Part shown: positions 54,934 to 63,114 of the stretch, piece after piece | Layout of the letters: each line of letters opens with the position of its first letter | Position numbering within the stretch: position 1 is the stretch's first letter | Source of the DNA: Corynebacterium yonathiae | GTDB taxonomy: Bacteria > Actinomycetota > Actinomycetes > Mycobacteriales > Mycobacteriaceae | Direction of reading: 5' to 3' | Length of the DNA: 64,000 nt | Assembly: GCF_022288805.1 (NCBI RefSeq) | Contig: NZ_JAKOPM010000008.1 | Coordinates: forward strand, 1-64,000 | Program-made: the position numbers and the translations under genes | The notes under the pieces: generated by a model | Told to the model about the DNA's origin: nothing | Database searches by the model: none | Seen by the model: only the letters and a program-made list of their open reading frames with translations

Positions 54934-54975
54934 AGCCTCCCAGAGTCTGTGCTCGGGGAGGCTTCTTCGTTTTGC
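54934..54975 (+). terminator. Terminator after the surface protein frame
   Basis: AGCCTCCC (54934-54941) pairs with GGGAGGCT (54956-54963) with an inner GAG/CTC pair; TCTTCGTTTT follows. It lies after the TAA at 54898 rather than after the amber codon, so the transcript covers the whole frame. Confidence 0.75.
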
Positions 54976-55128
54976 AGTCACAGTCGCGTCGCACCCCGCG
55001 AGAAAATTTCTCGCACCCTCCCTTCGCGCTCACCGGCGCAGCAGAATTTGTCGCGACAGTGCTCCCGGTGAGCGCGAAGGGCAGGGGAGGGGACCAGTCA
55101 GAGGTGGCGGTGGGTATAAACCGCGGAC

Positions 55129-56001
55129 TTAAACGGAACGGGCGGCTTTCTGCCTGGCAGAAATGGTAGCGGTGAGGTCGGCAAGGAAACGGTCGGGGTG
55201 GTCGACGAGCTGCCGCGGGGTATAACAAAAGACGGTGAATCCCGCCTCTCGCAGGAGCTGGTGACGCTTGCGCTGGTGGCGCAGGGCCTTCGCCGGGACG
55301 ATGTCGATGAGGTAGGCGTTATTGATACACAGAGCGGTGGTGATGCCGGGCAGGGCAGTGAACTGCGTCTTGAAGAAGATGGGCCACGGAAACTCAGCGT
55401 CGATGATGAGGGCGCGGGCGAGGGACTCATATGGCGAGCGGGAAAGCTCAGAGGCGTGGTGTATTACGGCGCGGATAATACGGCTATTGCGCACTCGGCC
55501 CATGCGGGAGAATTCTTCGGTGAGGTCTGCCTGGCTCACACCGGCGCGCAGCGCCGAGTCTGCGGCGATGAGGCCATCGCGGAAGCCGTGGTAGCGGGCG
55601 ACGTCAATGACCGCGCGGGCCTTGGAAACGCAACGGATGCCGTCTACGAGGACAGGTTCAGGAAGGGAAGCTTTGCGGTAGATGCGCTCGGGGTGGCGGC
55701 GATTCTTGTGGGGAAGCGTATTGGTGGGAAGGGCCATTTCTATCTTTTCCTCGGCCGTGGCGATGACACACAGGCCATGCACTCGAGCAGCGGACTTGGA
55801 GATGAGCACTGCGGTGTAGGCGCTGCGGGCGGCAGCGATGGCGCGCAGGCGCAATTGGGAAGGAAAATCGAGGCCGTGGTAGTGATCACGCCGTACTGCG
55901 ATGCGCGGTGCCAGTTTGAGGTAGGTGCCGTTTTTCAGGTCGGTCCAAAAGGTGGGGTGATTGGCGCGGATGGAGTTGATATTGGTCAGTGGTGTTGTCA
56001 T
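55129..56001 (-). CDS. AbiEi/DUF559-like protein of unknown role
   Basis: 290 residues. The N-terminal half looks like the AbiEi-type winged-helix plus nuclease-related scaffold seen in many actinobacterial proteins (LISKSAARVHGLCV, then TLPHKNRRHPERIYRKASLPEPVLVDGIRCVSKARAVIDVAR). The end FTVFCYTPRQLVDHPDRFLADL resembles the closing strand and helix of DUF559/Vsr-like nucleases, but the central acidic residues do not give a clear active site. No toxin partner is adjacent. ATG 56001 is chosen; the frame runs to 56130 over the DnaA-box region. Confidence 0.7.
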   Translation of the reverse strand: MTTPLTNINSIRANHPTFWTDLKNGTYLKLAPRIAVRRDHYHGLDFPSQLRLRAIAAARSAYTAVLISKSAARVHGLCVIATAEEKIEMALPTNTLPHKNRRHPERIYRKASLPEPVLVDGIRCVSKARAVIDVARYHGFRDGLIAADSALRAGVSQADLTEEFSRMGRVRNSRIIRAVIHHASELSRSPYESLARALIIDAEFPWPIFFKTQFTALPGITTALCINNAYLIDIVPAKALRHQRKRHQLLREAGFTVFCYTPRQLVDHPDRFLADLTATISARQKAARSV

Positions 56002-56055
56002 GCCTCTAAGGAAAAGGCACGCTGCCGGCCGGTGCGAGCCAGTGGCGGCCGGGGC

Positions 56056-56131
56056 TGTGGATAACGAGGCGGCTAGATGAGCAAGTGGGCAATGTGGCAG
56101 GTGGGATAAGTATCGGCCGTAGTTGTCCACA
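56056..56131. promoter_or_regulatory. DnaA box pair between the AbiEi-like and CNNM genes
   Basis: TGTGGATAA (56056-56064) is a perfect DnaA box; TTGTCCACA (56123-56131) differs at one base and is in the opposite orientation, 67 bp away. Both are upstream of the AbiEi-like gene. Confidence 0.35.
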
Positions 56132-56184
56132 GTCGGATAGATTGCACTTGCGCGCAGGCATGAAAAGCGAGGGCAGGAAAACAG

Positions 56185-56222
56185 AAAAGCCCGTGCCCGC
56201 CAAGATGAAGCGGGACACGGGC
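56185..56222 (-). terminator. Rho-independent terminator of the CNNM/CBS gene pair
   Basis: Minus-strand reading: GCCCGTGTCCCGC (56222-56210) pairs with GCGGGCACGGGC (56200-56189) with one bulged base, then TTTT at 56188-56185. It stands 16 bases after the stop at 56239. Confidence 0.85.
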
Positions 56223-56238
56223 GGGAAAGCAGCAGAAA

Positions 56239-57297
56239 CTAGACGGCTGGGGGAGGGGTGACCTTGTCTAGTTGCTCGGTAATCTGCGGCCACAGCTGGC
56301 CCATGATGTCATCCCAGGTGAGGATCCACACGGCATTGTCCTTATCGGCCTTGCCCACCATGACAAGCTGCTCGTTGCGGGCTCGCATATGATCCAAGGT
56401 CTTTTGCACGGTGGTGGAAGAAGATACGGATAGCGCGGGGCGGGAGAACTCGAGGACTGGGGTCTCTGGGTCTGCCAGCAAGGTATCGCGCACGTGGACG
56501 ACGCGGGGAACGCGGGAGTCCTTGGGAAAGACCAGCACGCGCATGATGTTCTTGCGCACGACGAGGTCCTGGAGGTCGGCCACGGTGGCGTCGGAAGGCA
56601 GGGGCACTACCTCCGAGCCGTGAGCGCGAGCCATGGCGCCAACGGTGGAGTTTTCCAACTCGATGACATCGGAAATCTGGTTGGCGGACTCATCGTCTAA
56701 AGCGCCGGTTTCGCGGGAGTGCTCGACCAAGGTGCGCAGGGTCTCGGCATCATAGCCTGCCGCCCCGGCACGGTCGACGGGCTCTTCGCCAGCCATGGAC
56801 ACCATCTTATTGGCCATGCTGTTTATCCACTTCAGCAGCGGGCGGAAGATCCACACGAAGCCGCGTGCGGGAACGGCGATGACCTGTAGGGCGGTTTCCG
56901 GGTGGGTAATTGCCCAGGACTTCGGCGCCATTTCACCTAGCACAAGGTGAAGGAAGGTGACTACGAAGAGCGCGAGGAGGAAGCTGACGACGTCGGCAAT
57001 GCCCAGCGGTAGTCCCGCGGCCTCCAGAGGCGCCATGAGCAGGTGATGTACCCACGGTTTGGTCACTGCGCCCAGCACGAAGGTGGCGGCGGTAATGCCC
57101 AACTGTGCGCCGGCGAGCATGATGGTCAGCTCGTTGAGCGAGCGCAGACCGGCACGCGCGGTGTGGGAGTTTTCCGCATCCTCTTCCAAGCGGTTGCGGC
57201 GAGCACCCATCAAGGAGAACTCGATAATCACAAAGAAGCCGGATGCAGCGATGATAAGCAGGGTAACGAGGAGGTTAAACCACCAAGATTCAGTCAT
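56239..57297 (-). CDS. CNNM/CBS-domain membrane protein (hemolysin family, short form)
   Basis: 352 residues. N-terminal DUF21/CNNM membrane domain with three to four helices (about 1-165; IEFSLMGARRNRLEE after helix 1, LAGAQLGITAATFVLGA), then a linker helix and a CBS pair (about 205-335). The C-terminal CorC/HlyC domain of longer relatives is missing. CNNM proteins are linked to magnesium or other divalent cation export. Its ATG overlaps the stop of the long paralogue by one base. Second gene of the pair. Confidence 0.9.
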   Translation of the reverse strand: MTESWWFNLLVTLLIIAASGFFVIIEFSLMGARRNRLEEDAENSHTARAGLRSLNELTIMLAGAQLGITAATFVLGAVTKPWVHHLLMAPLEAAGLPLGIADVVSFLLALFVVTFLHLVLGEMAPKSWAITHPETALQVIAVPARGFVWIFRPLLKWINSMANKMVSMAGEEPVDRAGAAGYDAETLRTLVEHSRETGALDDESANQISDVIELENSTVGAMARAHGSEVVPLPSDATVADLQDLVVRKNIMRVLVFPKDSRVPRVVHVRDTLLADPETPVLEFSRPALSVSSSTTVQKTLDHMRARNEQLVMVGKADKDNAVWILTWDDIMGQLWPQITEQLDKVTPPPAV

Positions 57298-58694
57298 TAT
57301 GCGTCCTCCTTTTTATCCGCGTCATCATCGGAGCGGTCGGAATAATCCTCCACCAGCTCGATGGCAAGGACGGACGGCACGTGGCGGTCCACCTCTTGCA
57401 CCCGCAGGCGGATGGAGCGAACGGGCGCCTCATCGTGGTCCACCCAGTCATCGGGCTCAGCCTCGAGCTGGATGGTGTGTTCCTCGCCTACCTCAGGCAG
57501 CGAACCAGAGTGGGCAATGACCAGGCCGGCGGCGGTCTCGAAGTCGCCCTCGGGCAGGTCGTGGCCGATGGCGCGCTCGATCTCATCAATCGGCGTATCG
57601 CCGTCGACCAACCAGTGGGAGTCATCCTGCTCGGTGATTTCCTCGGTTTCTTCGATATCGTGCTCATCGGTGACATCGCCCAAGATTTCCTCGGCCAAGT
57701 CCTCCATGGTCACGATGCCTACGAAGCCACCGTATTCATCGATAACACAGGCCATCTTTTGCTCGCTATCGCGCAGCTCCACCACCACATCTGGAAGCGG
57801 CATCAGTTCAGGGACCACCACGGGTTCCTGCATGATGCTGGTGGCCTTGGTGGCGGCGGGAAGGTCGCTTCCCAGGACGTCGATAAGATGCACCACGCCC
57901 ACCGGGTTATGTTCGTCATCGATGACGGGGTAGCGGGTGTGGTCGGAAGACATCATCTCGCGGACCTCGCCGAGGGTGGTGTCTGGGTCAATGACGTCCA
58001 CGCGGGAGCGCGGAATCATGGCATGCTCTACGTCGTGCTCAGGGAAGTCCAGCAGGCGGTCGAGCACCATATAAGTATTCTCATCCAAATCGCCGGCCTC
58101 ATGGGAGGAATCCACGATGGACTCCAAGTCATCGGCGGTGGCGGAGGAGTCCACGTCTTCTACCGGTTCAATGCCAAAGACCTTGAGGATGGCATTGGAA
58201 GAATACTCAAAAAAGTGGATGAGCCAGCCGAAAAGGCGTAGGTAAATTTGCGTGGAAGCGGCCAGCCAGCGCGCCGTCTTCATGGGGGCAGCGATGGTGT
58301 AGTTCTTGGGGAAGAGCTCCGCGAAGAGCATCGTTGCAATCGTGGAGATGAACAGTGCCGCGATGGTGCCCACGGTGACAGATACCGCGGAGGGAACACC
58401 GACGCCGCCGAGCAGGGTACCTAGTCCCTGGCCTACGAGGGGTTCTGCTACATAGCCGATGAGCAGGCCGGTAATCGTAATACCAAGCTGTGCGCCGGAG
58501 AGCATGAACGAGGTCTGCTGGGTAATGGCCAACGCGCGTTGGGCTGTTTTATCCCCCTCAGCAGCCTGAGTCCGTAGCTGCGTGCGGTCCACGGACATAA
58601 AGGAAAATTCTTGGGCCACGAAGTATGCGTTCGCGACGATGATGAGGCCAATGACTACGAATCCGGCCAGTATCATCAAAATAGCCGATAACAT
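57297..58694 (-). CDS. CNNM/CBS/CorC-domain membrane protein (hemolysin family, long form)
   Basis: 465 residues. CNNM membrane domain (about 1-190; VAQEFSFMSVDRTQL, LSGAQLGITITGLLIGYVAEP), CBS pair (about 210-335, including RSRVDVIDPDTTLGEVREMM), and a C-terminal CorC/HlyC domain (about 355-445; DSHWLVDGDTPIDEIERAIG). Likely divalent cation transport or sensing. Read on the minus strand, GGGGAGTAA before the ATG is a good ribosome binding site. First gene of a two-gene unit with the short paralogue. Confidence 0.92.
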   Translation of the reverse strand: MLSAILMILAGFVVIGLIIVANAYFVAQEFSFMSVDRTQLRTQAAEGDKTAQRALAITQQTSFMLSGAQLGITITGLLIGYVAEPLVGQGLGTLLGGVGVPSAVSVTVGTIAALFISTIATMLFAELFPKNYTIAAPMKTARWLAASTQIYLRLFGWLIHFFEYSSNAILKVFGIEPVEDVDSSATADDLESIVDSSHEAGDLDENTYMVLDRLLDFPEHDVEHAMIPRSRVDVIDPDTTLGEVREMMSSDHTRYPVIDDEHNPVGVVHLIDVLGSDLPAATKATSIMQEPVVVPELMPLPDVVVELRDSEQKMACVIDEYGGFVGIVTMEDLAEEILGDVTDEHDIEETEEITEQDDSHWLVDGDTPIDEIERAIGHDLPEGDFETAAGLVIAHSGSLPEVGEEHTIQLEAEPDDWVDHDEAPVRSIRLRVQEVDRHVPSVLAIELVEDYSDRSDDDADKKEDA

Positions 58695-58841
58695 GATTTA
58701 CTCCCCACCGCCTAGAAGGTGGTAGGGACATCGACTCGGAGGTTCCACTGAGGATGCCTTTCTACTTGGGAAGATGCAAATATACTACATGCTTAACCCC
58801 GCTTTCGGCCATTTTGTTCCCGTCCTATTAGGGTTTTATCC

Positions 58842-59981
58842 ATGACTGAACCCTTCGGGCTGTATATTCACGTTCCCTTCTGTGCCACTCGCTGTGGCTA
58901 TTGCGATTTCAATACCTATACTCCAGGCGAGTTAGGCAGCCCGCGCGATCTCACCGGGCCCTATCTGGATGCTTTGGACCGCGAGTTGGAGTTGGCGGCC
59001 GCGCGGGTGGGGCGGCCGGCCGAGACTGTCTTTATCGGCGGCGGCACGCCTTCCTTGCTGGGAGGGCGGGGCCTTGCCCGCATCCTTAATACCGTCCGTT
59101 CCACCTTCGGCTTGGCGCCCGGGGCGGAGGTCACCACCGAATCCAACCCGGAGTCCACCTCACCGGAGTATTTTGCCCAGCTTGCCGACGCCGGCTACAC
59201 CCGCATCAGCCTCGGCATGCAGTCCGCATCTCCCGGCGTCCTTCAGGTTCTAGAGCGTGCCCACACCCCCGGCCGCGCCTTCGATGCCGCTCGCGAGGCC
59301 CGGGCCGCTGACTTCGAGCACGTCAACCTAGACATGATTTATGGCACGCCCACCGAAACGGATGACAATGTGCGCGAAACGCTAGACCGCGTATTGGAGA
59401 CCGGTGTGGACCACGTCAGCGCTTACTCGCTCATCGTGGAAGATGGCACCCGCATGGCCCGCAAAGTCAACAAAGGCATCTTGCCCGCGCCTGATGAGGA
59501 CGTGCTGGCTCGGCGCTACGAGATGATTTCAACCACCCTCGAAGCGGAAGGTTTTGAGTGGTACGAGGTCTCCAATTGGTCTAAGCCCGGCGGCGAGTGC
59601 GAGCATAACCGCATCTACTGGGTAGACGGCAATTGGTGGGGCGCAGGCCCCGGCGCCCACTCGCACTTAGGCAACGAGCGTTTCTTTAACGTCAAGCACC
59701 CCTCGCGCTATATCGACGCCCTTGGCCGCGGCGAGCTGCCCATTAAGGAAACCGAAACCCTCACTGAGGCCGACCGCCACATGGAAAAGATCATGCTTGG
59801 CCTGCGCCTACGCGAAGGCATCCCGGAGACCTGGCTCGATGCCCACGCCGCTCCCGCCCTCGAGCGTTTCATCGGCCGCGGCCTGCTCGAGCGCGCCGGC
59901 GAACGCATACGTATAACCAAGCCCGGCCGCTTGCTGGCCGATGGCATCATCACCGATCTCCTCGTCGCGGAAGAAACCTAA
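58842..59981 (+). CDS. hemW: Heme chaperone HemW (radical SAM)
   Basis: 379 residues. Radical SAM protein related to HemN; binds and delivers heme. The cluster motif is in YIHVPFCATRCGYCDFNTY (Cys-x3-Cys-x2-Cys), followed by FIGGGTPSLL and EVTTESNPES, and the HemW C-terminal domain (GLRLREGIPETWLD). It has the Cys-x3-Cys-x2-Cys without the extra cysteine of true HemN. Start ATG 58842 at the family N-terminus. The 147-bp gap before it shares space with the divergent CNNM promoter. Confidence 0.94.
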   Translation: MTEPFGLYIHVPFCATRCGYCDFNTYTPGELGSPRDLTGPYLDALDRELELAAARVGRPAETVFIGGGTPSLLGGRGLARILNTVRSTFGLAPGAEVTTESNPESTSPEYFAQLADAGYTRISLGMQSASPGVLQVLERAHTPGRAFDAAREARAADFEHVNLDMIYGTPTETDDNVRETLDRVLETGVDHVSAYSLIVEDGTRMARKVNKGILPAPDEDVLARRYEMISTTLEAEGFEWYEVSNWSKPGGECEHNRIYWVDGNWWGAGPGAHSHLGNERFFNVKHPSRYIDALGRGELPIKETETLTEADRHMEKIMLGLRLREGIPETWLDAHAAPALERFIGRGLLERAGERIRITKPGRLLADGIITDLLVAEET

Positions 59982-60040
59982 TCTTCGTCCCGTCTACACT
60001 CGAAAGCACGTGAAAGAGCCAAGCGAATAGGAGTGACAAA

Positions 60041-61090
60041 GTGTCTACCTCAACCGATGCTCGTCGCAAGGAAGTCCTGCGCGCCATCGTGGCGGACTAT
60101 ATTGCCTCCCAAGAACCGGTCGGTTCCAAAACGCTGCTGGAGCGCTACCAGTTGGGCGTATCCTCGGCCACTATCCGCAACGACATGGCAGTGCTGGAAT
60201 CGCAGGGGCTAATCTCCCAGCAGCACGCCAGCTCCGGCCGCGTGCCCACCCAGCAGGGCTACCGCCACTTTGTTGACTCCCTCCATGAGGTCAAGCCGCT
60301 TTCAGCCCCGGAGCGCCGCGCGATGCTCAGTTTTTTGGAAGGCGGCGTGGACTTGGAGGACGTACTGCGTCGCTCGGTGCAGCTATTGGCGCAGGTGACA
60401 AAGCAGGCGGCCGTCGTCCAGCTGCCCAACCTCAAGGTCTCGCGTGTTAAGCACTGCGAGGTTGTGGCGCTGTCCTCGGTGCGCCTGCTGCTGGTGCTTA
60501 TTACCGATAACGGCCGCGTGGACCAGCGCAACGTGGAGCTCGATGAAATTATTGACCAGGATCAGACCTTTCGCCTGCGCGACATCGTCAATAGTGCGCT
60601 AGTGGGCAAGACGCTTAGCGACGCCTCCGTGGAACTTGCCCACCTCGTCGATGACGCTCCCTTGGATATCCGCCACCATGTGCTCAAGGTGGCCACCACG
60701 CTCATCGAGACCCTAGTGGAGCAGCCTTCCGACCGGCTTATTATGGCCGGTGCTTCCAACCTGACACGCGTGGCCCGCGAGTTCCCGGAAGGTTTGCCCA
60801 AGATTATTGAGGCGTTGGAAGAACAAGTCGTCGTCCTCAAGCTGCTTGCCCGCGTGCCGGATCTAGGCAACGTCTCCGTTGTCATCGGCGAGGAAAACGA
60901 AGAAGACCAGTTGCGCCAAGCCTCCGTTGTGGCCACGGGCTATGGCCTCGGCACCGGCGATGAGGTGGCCACGCTCGGCGGCCTTGGCGTGGTGGGGCCT
61001 ACCTTTATGGATTACTCGGGAACAATCTCTAAGGTCTCTGCTGTTGCACGGTATGTGAGCGAAATTTTGGCCGGCGAGCAGTGCGAGTAA
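60041..61090 (+). CDS. hrcA: Heat-inducible transcription repressor HrcA
   Basis: 349 residues. Represses chaperone genes by binding CIRCE elements. N-terminal winged helix: [24 protein letters not shown], then [18 protein letters not shown] and the [18 protein letters not shown] signature. GAF-like ligand domain behind it ([38 protein letters not shown]). GTG 60041 with AATAGGAGTG upstream. No CIRCE is visible in this window, so its targets such as groEL lie elsewhere. Confidence 0.95.
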   Translation: MSTSTDARRKEVLRAIVADYIASQEPVGSKTLLERYQLGVSSATIRNDMAVLESQGLISQQHASSGRVPTQQGYRHFVDSLHEVKPLSAPERRAMLSFLEGGVDLEDVLRRSVQLLAQVTKQAAVVQLPNLKVSRVKHCEVVALSSVRLLLVLITDNGRVDQRNVELDEIIDQDQTFRLRDIVNSALVGKTLSDASVELAHLVDDAPLDIRHHVLKVATTLIETLVEQPSDRLIMAGASNLTRVAREFPEGLPKIIEALEEQVVVLKLLARVPDLGNVSVVIGEENEEDQLRQASVVATGYGLGTGDEVATLGGLGVVGPTFMDYSGTISKVSAVARYVSEILAGEQCE

Positions 61091-61159
61091 ACTAGCTGGC
61101 CGCGCATTATTTTTTCAAGTTAACCCCAACAAGACGATTTAGAAGGAATATCTCTTACA

Positions 61160-62317
61160 GTGGCTCGTGACTATTACGGCATCCTCGGTGTTGATAAAAA
61201 CGCAACTGACCAGGAGATTAAGAAGGCCTACCGCAAAATGGCCCGCAAGTATCACCCGGATCTAAACCCGGATGATGAAACCGCGGCTGAAAAGTTCCGC
61301 GATGCCGCGCTGGCCCAGGAGGTCCTGCTGGATCCGCAAAAACGCCAGATTGTGGACATGGGCGGCGACCCCATGGAACAGGGCGGCGGTGGCGCCGGTG
61401 CCGGCGCGGGTGGTTTTGGCGGCTTCGGTGGCGGCGGCCTCGGCGATATCTTCGCCGAGTTCTTCGGCGGCGGTGCTGGTGGCTCCCGCGGCCCGAAGTC
61501 CCGCGTCCAGCCGGGCAATGATGCCCTGCTGCGCACCCGCATCACCTTGGAAGAGGCCTATACCGGCCTGAAGAAGAAGGTCACCGTGGATACCGCCGTG
61601 CTGTGTGATAGCTGCGGCGGCACCGGCTCTGAGTCCAAGTCCAAGCCGGTTACCTGCGATAATTGCAATGGCATGGGCGAAATCCAGGAGATGCAGCGCA
61701 GCTTCTTGGGCAACGTGATGACCACCCGCCCGTGCCCGAAGTGCCAGGGCTTTGGCGAGGTCATTACCGATCCATGCAATCACTGCGCTGGCGATGGCCG
61801 CGTGAAGAAGCGCCGCGATATTACCGTTAATATCCCGGCCGGCATCAATGACGGCATGCGCATCCGCATGGCGTCCCAGGGTGAGGTCGGCCACGGCGGC
61901 GGTCCGGCCGGTGACCTCTATGTTGAGGTCCATACGGAGGAACATCCCGTCTTCCAGCGCAATGCCGATGACTTGAACCTCACCGTCCGCGTGCCGATGA
62001 TCGATGCCGCACTGGGCACCAACTTCACCATCGACCAGCTCAATGGCGAAGAGCTCACCATCGATATTGAGCCGGGCACCCAGCCGGGCGAATCCATCAA
62101 GGTGGACGGTGCCGGCATGCCGCGCTTGCGCACCGATGGCTATGGCAACCTCTTTGCCCACGTGGACGTCGTTGTGCCCAAGGACCTGGACCGCAAGACC
62201 CGCGAGTCCCTGGAGAAGATCCGCAACTCCCGCGACGAGGGCGCGCGCGTGCGCACCACCGGCGATGGACAGGAGGAATCCTTCTTCAGCCGCATCCGCG
62301 ATAAGTTCCGCCGCTAA
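61160..62317 (+). CDS. dnaJ: Chaperone protein DnaJ (type I)
   Basis: 385 residues. J domain with HPD in ARKYHPDLN, Gly/Phe-rich linker (about 72-115), zinc centre with four CxxCxGxG motifs ([32 protein letters not shown]), and two C-terminal substrate domains. This is the second, hrcA-linked DnaJ of corynebacteria. One detail: the J-domain helix III reads ALAQEVL, with Gln where a Tyr is usual (A.AYEVL). GTG 61160 with AGAAGGAATA upstream. Overlaps rsmE by one base. Confidence 0.95.
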   Translation: MARDYYGILGVDKNATDQEIKKAYRKMARKYHPDLNPDDETAAEKFRDAALAQEVLLDPQKRQIVDMGGDPMEQGGGGAGAGAGGFGGFGGGGLGDIFAEFFGGGAGGSRGPKSRVQPGNDALLRTRITLEEAYTGLKKKVTVDTAVLCDSCGGTGSESKSKPVTCDNCNGMGEIQEMQRSFLGNVMTTRPCPKCQGFGEVITDPCNHCAGDGRVKKRRDITVNIPAGINDGMRIRMASQGEVGHGGGPAGDLYVEVHTEEHPVFQRNADDLNLTVRVPMIDAALGTNFTIDQLNGEELTIDIEPGTQPGESIKVDGAGMPRLRTDGYGNLFAHVDVVVPKDLDRKTRESLEKIRNSRDEGARVRTTGDGQEESFFSRIRDKFRR

Positions 62318-63078
62318 TGTCGCTGCCCGTCTTCATCCACCCGGACCTTTCCACCGCGCGCACCGGCGAGGCCTTCAGCTTTTCCGGACCGGAGGCCCGC
62401 CACGCCGTGACGGTCAAGCGTATGGGGGAGGGCGAGCGCCTCGAGCTTATCGACGGCACCGGTATCCGCCTCACCCTCACCATCACCGCCGCCACGGGCA
62501 AGGACTCCCTGGAGGGAATGGTCGAGTCCATCGCCACCACGCCTGAGCCCATCCCGCGGGTGACCGTGGTACAGGCCATCCCGAAATCCGAGCGAGCCGA
62601 GCTCGCCGTGGATCTGGCCACCCAAGCCGGCGCCGATGAGATTATCGCCTGGCAGGCAGACCGCTGCGTGGCTAAATGGGACGGCAAGAAGGCACCCAAA
62701 GCGGTGGCCAAGTGGCAGGCGGCCGCAGATTCTGCGGCCAAGCAATCCCGCCGCGCCCGCATCCCGCAGGTGCGCGGCCCGCTGACCACCCCGCAGCTCG
62801 TCCAAGAACTCAGGCGCGACCGTGCCGCCGGTGATGCGGCGGCTGCACCCACCGTGCTCGTCCTGCATGAGGAAGCTACTGCTTCTATCAAAGACGTGCC
62901 GCTAGCAGATGATGTCGTGGTGTTTGTAGGCCCCGAAGGCGGCATCGGCGACGCTGAGCTCGATCGCCTCAAGGAGGCCGGCGCAACGCCTATCAAGCTC
63001 GGCCCGGAAGTGCTGCGCACAGCCAGCGCGGCAATGGTGGCGCTAGCGGCTATCGGCATGCGCACCCAGCGGTGGTAG
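62317..63078 (+). CDS. rsmE: 16S rRNA (uracil(1498)-N(3))-methyltransferase
   Basis: 253 residues. SPOUT-class methyltransferase acting on 16S rRNA U1498. N-terminal PUA-like domain (SFSGPEARHAVTVKRMGEGERLE), then the knotted domain with VFVGPEGGIGDAELDRL and the closing LGPEVLRTASAAMVALAAI. ATG overlaps the dnaJ TAA (TAATG). Common neighbour of dnaJ. Its stop codon lies in the first unit of a 13-bp tandem repeat. Confidence 0.95.
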   Translation: MSLPVFIHPDLSTARTGEAFSFSGPEARHAVTVKRMGEGERLELIDGTGIRLTLTITAATGKDSLEGMVESIATTPEPIPRVTVVQAIPKSERAELAVDLATQAGADEIIAWQADRCVAKWDGKKAPKAVAKWQAAADSAAKQSRRARIPQVRGPLTTPQLVQELRRDRAAGDAAAAPTVLVLHEEATASIKDVPLADDVVVFVGPEGGIGDAELDRLKEAGATPIKLGPEVLRTASAAMVALAAIGMRTQRW

Positions 63079-63101
63079 CAGGCGCTGATAGCAGGCGCTG
63101 G
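63076..63101 (+). repeat. 13-bp tandem duplication at the rsmE stop codon
   Basis: TAGCAGGCGCTGA (63076-63088) and TAGCAGGCGCTGG (63089-63101) differ only in the last base. The first three bases are the rsmE stop codon. Confidence 0.7.
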
Positions 63102-63114
63102 TAGCCTAAAGCAC

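Noticed and set aside
55198..56064. Plus-strand frame of 288 codons opposite the AbiEi-like gene
   Set aside because: Glycine-rich shadow with no motif; the minus-strand frame has family-like segments.
56822..56832. DnaA-like box TTATCCACT in the CNNM gene, and TTATCCACG in holA near 13361
   Set aside because: Each has a mismatch and lies inside a coding region; expected by chance.
60001..61159. CIRCE element near hrcA or dnaJ
   Set aside because: I looked for TTAGCACTC/GAGTGCTAA and found none in these gaps.
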